Shown here piece after piece: positions 7,328 through 15,261 of a stretch of DNA of 64,000 nucleotides. The stretch's first letter is position 1. Each line of letters opens with the position of its first letter. This DNA is from CADCVT01 sp036389485 (GTDB lineage: Bacteria > Actinomycetota > Thermoleophilia > Solirubrobacterales > Solirubrobacteraceae), in the NCBI GenBank assembly GCA_036389485.1, contig DASVPR010000017.1:38748-102747 (forward strand). The letters run 5' to 3'. The position numbers and the translations under genes are program-made. The notes under the pieces were generated by a model. That model had not been told where the DNA came from. It did not search any database and was given only the letters and a program-made list of their open reading frames with translations.

Positions 7328-9487
7328 ATGCCTCGCCCGCTGCCGCCATTCCGCCTGCTGCTCGCTCTGCTCGTCACCCTCCTCGCCGCGCTCTTCGGGC
7401 GCGTGGACGCCGCGCGCGCGGGCGGCTACGACGTCTTCGCGTGCAACGGTTTCGGCGGAGGCAGCGGGAGCTTCGCCAGCGTCGCCGACCCGGGCATGAC
7501 CGCGTACCACGAATGCCACGGCGGCGACGGGATGATCGCGCGAAACGTGTGGCAGGGCGGGCACGGGTCCGGCTTTCTGCAGGGCGCGTACCAGATCTTC
7601 GACGCGCCGCCGGGGACGATCGTCGAGAGCATCCACTTCGACGCGCGGATGGAGCGGCCTGATTGCCGATGGGCGCTGCAGCTCGTGGCGAGCGGCTACG
7701 ACCTTGGCGGCACTGTCCTCTGGGGGCTCGGCGCGTCAGGCGACCCGAACTGCGGGATCTACGGCTGGGACTGGTGGCACTGGGACTACGGCGTCAACGC
7801 GCCGCGCGTGCGGTTCGAGGCGCGCTGCGGCGTTGGCTGGTGCCCGCGGGATCGGCTCAACGCGATCTACACGAAGAACGTCAGGGTGCGCGTCCGCGAC
7901 GACACGCCGCCTGACGTCGGCGGCGCGCGCGGAGGCTTGTGGAGCGACCGATGGGTGAGCGGCACGCAGAGCGTCGCGTTCGACGCGGGCGACGGCGCGG
8001 GCATCCGTGAGGCGGTCGCGCGCATTGACGGCGTCGAGGTCGCGAAGACCGCTAAGCCCTGCGACTACACGCAGCGGGCGCCGTGCCCTCAGGGCGGTCA
8101 CGACGCCAACGTCCACACAGCCGTTATCAAGCCTGACGGCAAGCACCGGCTCACGTTGGAGGCAATCGACGCTGGCGGCAACGCGTCGCGGATCGAACGC
8201 GACGTGTTCATCGACAACACGCCGCCGGGCCAGCCGCAGGAGCTCTCGCTCGCGGGCGGCGAGGGATGGCGCGCCGAGAACGACTTTGACGTCACGTGGC
8301 GAAACCCCGTCGAGAAGGGAGTGGCGCCGATCGGCGGCGCTGAGTACGAGCTCTGCCCGAGTTCCGGCGGACAGTGCACGCGGGGTCAGCGCAGCGGCAA
8401 GGACCTGACCTCGATCAGCGATCTGGCGGTTCCGGCGCCCGGCGACTACGTCCTCAAGCTGTGGCTTCGCGACGAGGCTGGGAACCACGATTCCCGAACC
8501 GCCGAGGCGCCGCTTCATCTCCGCTTCGACGACTTCGCGCCCGACCTCGCGTTCGAGCCGCTCGACCCCGCCGACCCCACGCTGCTGAAGGTGCGGGCGG
8601 CGGACCGCGGCTCGGGCATCGCGCAGGCCCAAGTCGAGATCAAGTCGCGGAAGAGCGAGATCTGGCGGCCGCTGTCGACAACCATCGACGGCGACTACGT
8701 GACGGCGAGGCTCGACGACGAGAGGCTGCGAGACGGCATCTATGACCTCCGTGCTCGCGCAGCTGATCACGCCGCCAACGAGCGGACGAGTGAGTCGCGC
8801 ACTGACGGGCAGCGCGCGGAGGTCACGATGCCGATCCGGCTCAAGACCCGGCTCCGGGTCGGGCTGAAGCGCCGCGGCGCGCGACGGATCCGCTACAGAA
8901 GCCGCGCGCGCGTCGGCTACGGACGCGCTGCTCGCTTCCGCGGACGGCTCACAACGCGGGACCGTAACCCCATCCAGGACGCCGAGGTGCTCGTCTTCTC
9001 GCAAGCGCGCCGTGCCGGCGCGCCGATGCGGCTGGTGGCGACGCTCAAGACGTCGCGGCGTGGCGGCTTCTCGTATCGCGCGCCGAAGGGAGTCAGCCGG
9101 ACGATCCGCTTCCGCTATGGCGGGACGGGGACGATTCGCAGCGCGACACGCGACGTGGCGCTCCTCGTCCGGGCACGCACGACCATCCGCCCGAACCGCC
9201 GCTCGTTCGTGAACGGAGAGACGATGCGCCTGCGCGGCAAGCTGCGCGGGAGAAGCATCCCGCCCGAAGGGAAGCTCGTCGAACTACAGGTGCTTCTGCG
9301 CGGGCGGTGGCGCACGTTCGCGACGACGCGCGCCGGCCGGAGCGGCCGCTGGTATTACGACTACCGCTTCGATGGCACGCGCGGGAGGCAGACCTACCGG
9401 TTCCGCGCGCGGGTTCCGCGCGAGGCGACGTACCCGTACGAAACCGGCGGATCGCGGGTCGTCCGCGTGCGGGTGCGCGGGCTCTAG
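7328..9487 (+). CDS. Large secreted protein with Ig-like domains
   Basis: The start at the ATG at 7328 gives a clean signal peptide (basic PRPLPPFR, hydrophobic LLLALLVTLLAALFG, then AARAGG), with GGGAG 10 bases upstream. The mature part of about 690 residues holds a cysteine-containing N-terminal domain (YDVFACNGFGG, HECHGGDG, CGVGWCPRD). Two or three Ig-like units follow, marked by D-T-P-P strands (RDDTPPDVGG, IDNTPPGQPQ) and DEAGN-type turns. The basic C-terminal third (about 515-719) has repeated TTRAGRSGRW / KTSRRGGFSY motifs like bacterial carboxypeptidase-regulatory repeats. It is probably exported to the cell surface. Its promoter motif ties it to the conjugation regulon, so a role in mating contact is a reasonable guess; no enzyme signature is seen. 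Confidence 0.7.
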   Translation: MPRPLPPFRLLLALLVTLLAALFGRVDAARAGGYDVFACNGFGGGSGSFASVADPGMTAYHECHGGDGMIARNVWQGGHGSGFLQGAYQIFDAPPGTIVESIHFDARMERPDCRWALQLVASGYDLGGTVLWGLGASGDPNCGIYGWDWWHWDYGVNAPRVRFEARCGVGWCPRDRLNAIYTKNVRVRVRDDTPPDVGGARGGLWSDRWVSGTQSVAFDAGDGAGIREAVARIDGVEVAKTAKPCDYTQRAPCPQGGHDANVHTAVIKPDGKHRLTLEAIDAGGNASRIERDVFIDNTPPGQPQELSLAGGEGWRAENDFDVTWRNPVEKGVAPIGGAEYELCPSSGGQCTRGQRSGKDLTSISDLAVPAPGDYVLKLWLRDEAGNHDSRTAEAPLHLRFDDFAPDLAFEPLDPADPTLLKVRAADRGSGIAQAQVEIKSRKSEIWRPLSTTIDGDYVTARLDDERLRDGIYDLRARAADHAANERTSESRTDGQRAEVTMPIRLKTRLRVGLKRRGARRIRYRSRARVGYGRAARFRGRLTTRDRNPIQDAEVLVFSQARRAGAPMRLVATLKTSRRGGFSYRAPKGVSRTIRFRYGGTGTIRSATRDVALLVRARTTIRPNRRSFVNGETMRLRGKLRGRSIPPEGKLVELQVLLRGRWRTFATTRAGRSGRWYYDYRFDGTRGRQTYRFRARVPREATYPYETGGSRVVRVRVRGL

Positions 9488-9561
9488 GCAGCGGAGGGGC
9501 GAACCCGCTACAACCGCGGCCTTTACGGGTTGAGACAAGCGCAACGGCCCCGGAGGACCAC

Positions 9562-10104
9562 ATGCTCGGACGGCTCAGGCAGCGACTGACATACGCGAAC
9601 GTGACCGCGACCCTCGCCCTCTTCATCGCCTTGGGCGGCAGTTCCTACGCGGCGCTCTCGCTTCCGAGGAACAGCGTCGGGACGCAGCAGCTGCGCGCCG
9701 GCGCCGTGCGGTCCTCGGACGTGAAGAACCGGTCGCTGCAGGTCGCGGACCTCAGCACTCGCGCACGCAGATCGCTCACCGGGCGCCAGGGTCCGGTCGG
9801 ACCTGTCGGCCCGCCTGGCGCCGCTGCCGCCCGGCATTTCGCAGCGGTCAGCGCCGCGGGTGCGCTCGTTCGCGGGAACGCCACGAGCGGCGGACGCGAG
9901 GCGGCGGTCGGCACGTACGTCGTTGGCTTCGCCGAGCGCGTCAGCGGGTGCGCATTCACGGCGACGCTCGGCACAACCGACGGCAGCGCTGCCCCTGCGG
10001 GTCGCATCACCGTGCGCGAAGTCGACGGCAGGGTCGGCGTCCAGACGTTCGATCCGTCAGGCAACCCCGCGGATATCCCGTTCCACCTCGTCGTCGCCTG
10101 CTGA
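9562..10104 (+). CDS. Exported protein with short collagen-like linker
   Basis: A 180-residue protein that starts at the ATG at 9562 behind CGGAGGA. It begins with a signal or anchor segment (YANVTATLALFIALGGSSYAA), then LPRNSVGTQQL and a VKNRSLQVADL block, a short collagen-like G-x-P run (GPVGPVGPPG at about 78-88) and a small C-terminal beta domain with two cysteines. The N-terminal block is common to many secreted proteins of Solirubrobacter-type genomes, where dozens of paralogues occur, so the gene is a lineage marker. Function unknown. It follows the larger secreted protein by 74 bp and may share its transcript. Confidence 0.65.
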   Translation: MLGRLRQRLTYANVTATLALFIALGGSSYAALSLPRNSVGTQQLRAGAVRSSDVKNRSLQVADLSTRARRSLTGRQGPVGPVGPPGAAAARHFAAVSAAGALVRGNATSGGREAAVGTYVVGFAERVSGCAFTATLGTTDGSAAPAGRITVREVDGRVGVQTFDPSGNPADIPFHLVVAC

Positions 10105-10210
10105 GTCCGCGCCGCGCAGACCGGACCCTGCCTAGGTAGCCCGATGGAGACCCGTTGCGCGCGTCGCAAGGAAGCACGCGGCGGGTCCGCCCGGTTGACT
10201 TCCGTCCATC

Positions 10211-10441
10211 ATGGCAACGAAGCCCAAACTCGTCCGCGCGAACCTGCCGGGCTTCGCCGCCGAGGGCCACCTCTACCGCGTCGCCGACCAGCACTTTGTC
10301 GTCTTCACGGGCGCCAGTCGGCAGGGGTGGGACGTCTGCGAGGTAGGCGCGGACAGCATCGGCTTCGGCCGCACCGTCGTCCGGAACGCGACAAGCCGGC
10401 AGGACGCGCTCGAGCGGCTCGCGCAAGCAGCAGCACCGTAG
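10211..10441 (+). CDS. Small soluble hypothetical protein
   Basis: A 76-residue protein starting at the ATG at 10211 with no clear ribosome binding site. It reads as a compact beta-rich fold (LYRVADQHFVVFTGAS, WDVCEVGADSIGFGRTV) with a C-terminal helix. I recognise no family. It lies between the secreted proteins and the promoter of the transfer operon, on the same strand. Confidence 0.45.
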   Translation: MATKPKLVRANLPGFAAEGHLYRVADQHFVVFTGASRQGWDVCEVGADSIGFGRTVVRNATSRQDALERLAQAAAP

Positions 10442-10509
10442 CCGCCGCCACGCCGACGTCACGGGCGGCGCCGTCCACGAGGTGCGGACGCCGACGTCGA
10501 AAACTGCAC

Positions 10510-10540
10510 GGGGGGTAGTCGCTGGGTTTGCGCGACATGG
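10510..10540 (+). promoter_or_regulatory. Element promoter motif, copy for the transfer operon
   Basis: GGGGGGT (10510-10516), 15 bases beginning AGTCGCTGGG, then GCGAC (10532-10536) and ATGG. Only 10 bases separate GCGAC from the ATG at 10547, so the operon mRNA would have almost no leader. Confidence 0.68.
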
Positions 10541-10546
10541 AGAGCG

Positions 10547-11059
10547 ATGCTCTCTAGACCGCGCACTGCGGGTGCCTTCGAGTTCGGCGCTGAGGCGCTC
10601 CCCGCCGGACAGACGCAGCCGAACGGCGCAGACGCCTCCGCGGAATTCAGCGACGCCGGTCGGCGCGATGCACTGACGATTGCCGCGCCGCGGCCGCTCC
10701 CGAGGGTCGCACTGGGGCTGCTGCTGGTCGCCGCGGTGATCGCAGTCATGCCGCGAGGCCGCGAGAACCGGCCAGCATCTCGCGCGGAGACCAATGAGCC
10801 GGCGCGCGCGTTCGTGCTGCCCGACAACCGGGACCGGCATGAGCTCCCGCGTGCGTCGACCCGCGCGCGACGGGCAACGGCGCGACGCCGCGCGACCCGC
10901 CCAAAGCGCGTGGCACGGCGCGAGCCGGCACCGATGCCGGCGGCGGAATCGGCGCCTCAGGCCGCGCCGGTGGCCGCCCCGAAGCCGGAGTCGATTCAGG
11001 GTGTCGTGCCCCATCCCGCCGCACCCGTGCCCGCGGCCTCCTCTGGGGAGTTCTTCTGA
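10547..11059 (+). CDS. Single-pass membrane protein, first gene of transfer operon
   Basis: A 170-residue protein with a cytoplasmic N-terminal half, one membrane segment (about 52-66, VALGLLLVAAVIAVM) and a basic then Pro/Ala-rich outer part ending SSGEFF. I recognise no domain. Its TGA overlaps the ATG of the TcpC-like gene (TGATG), which indicates translational coupling. It lies directly after an element promoter motif and heads a run of overlapping genes, so it is very probably a mating-channel component or assembly factor. Confidence 0.65.
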   Translation: MLSRPRTAGAFEFGAEALPAGQTQPNGADASAEFSDAGRRDALTIAAPRPLPRVALGLLLVAAVIAVMPRGRENRPASRAETNEPARAFVLPDNRDRHELPRASTRARRATARRRATRPKRVARREPAPMPAAESAPQAAPVAAPKPESIQGVVPHPAAPVPAASSGEFF

Positions 11060-11922
11060 TGGCGCGGGACAGCAGTGGGCGAGTCTCGGCAGGACGTTCG
11101 CTGTGGGCGATCAGGGTCCTTGCTCGCGCTCCGCGCGCGGCGTTGATCGTCGCCTCCGTCGTGCTCGTGCTCGCCGGCCTCAGCGCGATCGTCTCGCCAC
11201 GACGCCCCGACGCGGCGCCCATCCGGAGCGAGCCAGCCATGGACGTCCGAGCCCAAGCCGTCGCGGAAGCCTTCGCCCGCGCGTACCTGTCGTGGGACTC
11301 GGACACGCCGGAGCTCCACGAGCGGGCGGTCGGGCGGTTCGTCGGCACTGCCACCGACCCCTCCGCTGGTCTCGTCGTCCCATCGACGGGCTCGCAGCGC
11401 GTCACGTGGACCGGCGTGGTTTCTGATGTCGCGGCGGGCGATCGTCAGCGGACAATCACAATCGCCGCGGAGACGACTCGCGGGCCGCTGCATCTCGCGG
11501 TTCCGGTCAGGCGCGACGCGCGCGGGCTGCTGTACGTCCCGGCGCCGCCTGCGGTGGTTGGACCGCCAGCACTCGCGACCAAAGGCGCCGACTCGCCCGA
11601 GGCCGAGGTCGACGACCGGCAGCTTCGGACGGTCGCGGCGCGAGTCGTTCGGAACTACCTCGCCGGCGAGAGCGACGACCTTGCCGCCGACCTGCACCCG
11701 CGCGCCGTCGTCTCGCTGCCCGATCTGCGCCTGAAGGTGCGATCGACCGACGCGATCACCTGGGCCTCAGAGCCGCGCCGTGTCGCGATCACTGTCACGG
11801 CTGACGCTCCACGCGGCCTCCGTCTCGCTCTTCGCTACGAGCTCAGCGTCCTCCGCCTCGGTGGCCGCTGGGTCGTCCGAACGATCCACATCAACCCCAT
11901 CGCTCTGGAGGGCGATCTATGA
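11059..11922 (+). CDS. TcpC-like conjugation channel protein
   Basis: A 287-residue protein with a membrane segment near the N-terminus (about 27-45, AALIVASVVLVLAGLSAIV) and two outer domains of about 100 residues each. The first runs from AQAVAEAFARAYLSW, the second from RTVAARVVRNYLAGESDDL. Repeated NTF2-like folds behind one anchor are the hallmark of the TcpC family (VirB8 counterpart) in Gram-positive conjugation systems such as pCW3 and ICEBs1. It would link the channel to the wall side of the membrane. It overlaps its neighbours by 1 bp upstream and 4 bp downstream. Confidence 0.72.
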   Translation: MARDSSGRVSAGRSLWAIRVLARAPRAALIVASVVLVLAGLSAIVSPRRPDAAPIRSEPAMDVRAQAVAEAFARAYLSWDSDTPELHERAVGRFVGTATDPSAGLVVPSTGSQRVTWTGVVSDVAAGDRQRTITIAAETTRGPLHLAVPVRRDARGLLYVPAPPAVVGPPALATKGADSPEAEVDDRQLRTVAARVVRNYLAGESDDLAADLHPRAVVSLPDLRLKVRSTDAITWASEPRRVAITVTADAPRGLRLALRYELSVLRLGGRWVVRTIHINPIALEGDL

Positions 11923-12218
11923 AGAACATCTCCCTGATCGCGGCCGGTGCCGCGGCAATCGTGCTGCTCGCTCTCGCGGCAGCCGAGCCCGCCGCCGCGG
12001 CGAGTGACCTCGGCCGCAACCTCGGCAACGAGATCAAGACGTGGGCCACGGCGCTGCTCCTGGGCGTCGCCGCCCTCGTCGCCATCCCTGTCCTAGCGCG
12101 GCGCGACGTCAACGGCGGGCTGGTTCTCGCGCTGCTGGTGCTCGTCCTCGGCGGCTTCGCGTTCGCCCAGGGCACGGTCAAGCAGGTCATCGAAGAGGTC
12201 TGGCGGGCGCTCGTATGA
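11919..12218 (+). CDS. Small two-helix membrane protein, VirB2/TrbC-like
   Basis: A 99-residue protein. The first hydrophobic segment (about 5-27, ending AEPAAAAS) looks like a cleavable signal. Two further hydrophobic helices span about 42-62 and 68-84 with a short basic turn (LARRDVNGG) between them. That size and hairpin layout match the VirB2/TrbC pilin-like proteins of type IV secretion. Gram-positive systems rarely build pili, so a structural channel role is more cautious. It overlaps the TcpC-like gene by 4 bp (ATGA). Confidence 0.6.
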   Translation: MKNISLIAAGAAAIVLLALAAAEPAAAASDLGRNLGNEIKTWATALLLGVAALVAIPVLARRDVNGGLVLALLVLVLGGFAFAQGTVKQVIEEVWRALV

Positions 12219-12799
12219 GCGAGGAGGCAAGGCGCAGCGTCGCGATCCGATCGTTCCGGGTCGTGTTCGACCTCGAGCGGCGGATCCACAAGGTCGACCG
12301 CATCCGGCTGCCGCTGCCGTACGGGCTGCCGCTGCGCAGCGTGGCCTACGCGATCGTTGCGTTGGCGGCGGTCGTGGCGTTCGCGCGTCTGCCGATCGTC
12401 GGCGCGCTCGTCGCCGCCGTTCCCACACCGGTGCGGCTCGCGGTGCTTCCCGCTGTGATCGCGTACGCGCTGACGCAACTCCGACCCGACGGTCGCCCGG
12501 CCCACTGGTTCCTCCTCGCGTGGGCGCGGCAGCGGCTCGCGCCCGCGAGGGTCGTCGCGCTCGCGCCGGTCCGTCGTCGGCGGGCCGAGCGCCTCGGCGA
12601 CTTCGTGCTCGCGCCCGACGAACGCGACGTTCGCTACCGCGGAGGCGTCATCGACGGTCCCGCCGTGGCGCTGCTGCGGCTCTCGGTCGAGCCTCGCGCG
12701 CGCGGGGAAACGCTGGAGCTCCGATCGGCGGGCGAGCAGCCGCTGTACCGCGGGCGGCGGCTCGTGCTCTCTCCGGGTCAGAGGGCGGTGTTGCGGTGA
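12215..12799 (+). CDS. TcpE-like membrane protein
   Basis: The start at the ATG at 12215 overlaps the preceding stop by 4 bp. The 194-residue product has a basic N-terminus, a segment DRIRLPLPYGLPLRS, two membrane helices (about 45-63 and 68-88) and a soluble C-terminal domain. The pattern of a proline-containing segment before a helical hairpin is that of the TcpE family found between TcpC and the VirB4-like ATPase in Gram-positive transfer operons. Gene order supports the call. It is likely a membrane partner of the ATPase. Confidence 0.62.
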   Translation: MSEEARRSVAIRSFRVVFDLERRIHKVDRIRLPLPYGLPLRSVAYAIVALAAVVAFARLPIVGALVAAVPTPVRLAVLPAVIAYALTQLRPDGRPAHWFLLAWARQRLAPARVVALAPVRRRRAERLGDFVLAPDERDVRYRGGVIDGPAVALLRLSVEPRARGETLELRSAGEQPLYRGRRLVLSPGQRAVLR

Positions 12800-15261
12800 G
12801 GCGACCGCTCACGTTCGCGTGGCGCAACCTCGTCTTCACGCGCGACGTCGAGGACTGCTGGGCGCTGTTCCGCGTCCATACCTGCAGCTACGCGGGCATG
12901 CCGGCGTCCGGGAAGCTGGAGGTGCTGTCGTCGCTGGTCGGCTTCGCCGCCGCGGTCGAGGCCGACTTCCAGCTGCTCAGGGTCACGCGCGCGTGGTCGC
13001 CCGAGAGCTACCTGTCGATGGCGCGCGCGAGCCTCGACGGCCGGCACGGCGACGCTGAGCGATTCGACGCGCTGCTCTCCGAGCACGAGGCGCGGTTGCG
13101 CGGCCGGGCTCCTCTGCGGCCGGAGGTGTTCGTCGCGATCCGCCTGGCTGCGCCAGCAGCTAGCCCGCTGCAGCAACTGGCGGCGGCGCTGGCGACACCC
13201 GCGGAGTCGCGGCTCGCGAGGTTTCGTCGTGTGACCGGGCTCAGCGACGCGCGCGGCGTCTCGCAGCGTCGCCTCGACGAGCTGCTCGATCGCGAGGCGC
13301 GCACCTTCGCTGGCTTGACCGACTTTCTCGATGCCGACCGGGCGTCGACGCGCGAGCTGCAATGGCTGGTGCGACGGGCGTTCCACCGCGGGCTCGAGGA
13401 GCCGTGGCTCGATGAGTTCTGGCGCCCGCAGGCGCTCGTCCTCGACGCCGAAGACGAGGACGGCGGCCGGCGGTTCCGGCCGCTGGAGGCGGACGTGCTG
13501 CGGCTGTTCGAGGAGCCGATCGACGTCGAGGATCGATCGCTGCGGATCGTCTGCGAGGAGGGCGACAGCCACCAGGCGCTCCTGGCGGTTGGCGCGCTCC
13601 CGGAGGTGGCGACCTTCCCCGGTCGGCAGGCGGAGCTGTTGTTCGCGCCGCTCGAGGAGCTGCCGTTCGCGGTCGACGCGTGCTTTGCCGCACGCTGGAT
13701 CCCGAACGACCAGGCGGTCGCGCTGGCGCGCCGCAAGCTCATCGACGCCGACCACGCCTACACCGAGGAGAGCTACGGCGACCACGGGCCGACGGCGGAC
13801 ACCGCGGCGCGCCCGGAGCTGGCGCGCGAGCTCGAGGAGTACCTGACGGCGAGCGACCGGCCGCCGCTGCTGCGGGCGCAGATCGGCCTCGCGGTGGGCG
13901 CGGCATCTCCAGACGAGCTCGAGCGACGCGTCGAGCGGGTGCGGCGCGAGTTCGCGCCGCTACGACTGCACCGGCCGCTGGGCGAGCAGCTGGCGCTGTT
14001 CCTCTCGCACCTGCCCGCGCAGCTGCCGTCGGTTCGCGGCTACGACGATGTCCTGCTGCTCGAGCAGTTCGGCGCGATGGTGCCGATCGCGACGCACGCG
14101 GTCGGCTCCTCGGCCGGGCTCTACATCGGCCACACGCTGTCGGCCGCCGGCCACCCGGTGCTCTTCGATATGACCGAGGGGTCGCGCACGTCGCGCCCGC
14201 CCGCCGTGCTCTGTGCGGGCACGCTCGGCTCGGGAAAGACGATCACCGCGCAGCTGCTGGCGCTCCAGGCGTTCTTCGCCGGGTCGCGCGTCGTCGACAT
14301 CGATCCGAAGGGCGACCACCGGCTGGCCGATGCGATCGGCGGCGAGCACGTCGAGCAGATCGAGCTGCGCCCCGGCGAGGACCACCGCGGCGTGCTCGAC
14401 CCGCTCCGCATCGCGCCGCCCGACACACGGGCCGAGCTGGCGTACTCGTTCCTGACTGAGCTGCTTCCCGCGCCGGTGCCGGCGCCGTGGCAGACGGAGA
14501 TCCGCGCGGCCGTCGAGCAGGCCGCGGGCGTCGACGGCAGCACCTGCGGCGACGTGCTCGAGCTGCTCGAGGCCGGCAGCGAGGAGGCGCGGAGCGCCGC
14601 GCGCGCGATCGGCGTCCACGCCGCCGCGGGCCTGCTGCGGCTCGGCTTCGCCGACCGCGCCCGCCCAGCGCCGCCCGCCGGCGAGCGGCCGGTCACCTCG
14701 CTGCGCATCGCGAACCTGACGCTACCGCTGCCCGGGACCCCGCGCTCGGAGCTGACCGCCGAGGAACGCACCGGCCGCGCGCTGTTGCGGTTGCTCGCGA
14801 CGTACGCGCTGCACCTGATGGGGTCGGACTGGACGCGGCACAAGGTGCTGCTCTTCGACGAGGCGTGGATGCTGCTGGAGGACGCCGCCGGCCTGGCGCT
14901 CGTGCAGCGAATCAACCGGCTGTGTCGCAGCCAGAACGCGACGCCGATCCTTGTGACGCAGCTCCTTGCGGATGTCTCCTCGCTGGCGGAGCTCGCGGGA
15001 GCCGTGTTCGCGTTCGGGGTCGAGACCGACGCCGAGGCTGCTCGCGCGCTCGAGCTGCTCGGGCTCGACGATGACGACGCGCGCATGCGCGCGCAGCTCC
15101 GGGCCTTCCGCCGAGGGCGCTGCTTCCTGCGCGACTACGAGGGCCGTGTGGGCGCGATGCAGGTCGACGTCGCCGACGAGCAGCTGCTGGCGATGCTCGA
15201 CACGACGCCGACGCGCGCCGGTTCAACCGAGGCGGTCAATGGCAACCGGCCGCCGACGTAG
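12796..15261 (+). CDS. VirB4-like conjugation ATPase
   Basis: An 821-residue ATPase starting at the GTG at 12796, which overlaps the previous stop (GTGA). Walker A is GTLGSGKT at about 475-482, followed by a DIDPKGDH segment. Walker B is VLLFDEAWMLLED at about 685, with the downstream motif TPILVTQ. The N-terminal 450 residues are the variable VirB4 N-domain. VirB4 enzymes power assembly of and DNA passage through type IV secretion channels. The protein replaces TcpF-type enzymes in this operon. Its last 23 bp overlap the following gene in another frame. Confidence 0.9.
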   Translation: MRRPLTFAWRNLVFTRDVEDCWALFRVHTCSYAGMPASGKLEVLSSLVGFAAAVEADFQLLRVTRAWSPESYLSMARASLDGRHGDAERFDALLSEHEARLRGRAPLRPEVFVAIRLAAPAASPLQQLAAALATPAESRLARFRRVTGLSDARGVSQRRLDELLDREARTFAGLTDFLDADRASTRELQWLVRRAFHRGLEEPWLDEFWRPQALVLDAEDEDGGRRFRPLEADVLRLFEEPIDVEDRSLRIVCEEGDSHQALLAVGALPEVATFPGRQAELLFAPLEELPFAVDACFAARWIPNDQAVALARRKLIDADHAYTEESYGDHGPTADTAARPELARELEEYLTASDRPPLLRAQIGLAVGAASPDELERRVERVRREFAPLRLHRPLGEQLALFLSHLPAQLPSVRGYDDVLLLEQFGAMVPIATHAVGSSAGLYIGHTLSAAGHPVLFDMTEGSRTSRPPAVLCAGTLGSGKTITAQLLALQAFFAGSRVVDIDPKGDHRLADAIGGEHVEQIELRPGEDHRGVLDPLRIAPPDTRAELAYSFLTELLPAPVPAPWQTEIRAAVEQAAGVDGSTCGDVLELLEAGSEEARSAARAIGVHAAAGLLRLGFADRARPAPPAGERPVTSLRIANLTLPLPGTPRSELTAEERTGRALLRLLATYALHLMGSDWTRHKVLLFDEAWMLLEDAAGLALVQRINRLCRSQNATPILVTQLLADVSSLAELAGAVFAFGVETDAEAARALELLGLDDDDARMRAQLRAFRRGRCFLRDYEGRVGAMQVDVADEQLLAMLDTTPTRAGSTEAVNGNRPPT

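Noticed and set aside
7736..9004. 422-codon minus-strand frame
   Set aside because: Antisense to the secreted Ig-like protein, which has a signal peptide, domains and an SD; the mirror frame has none.
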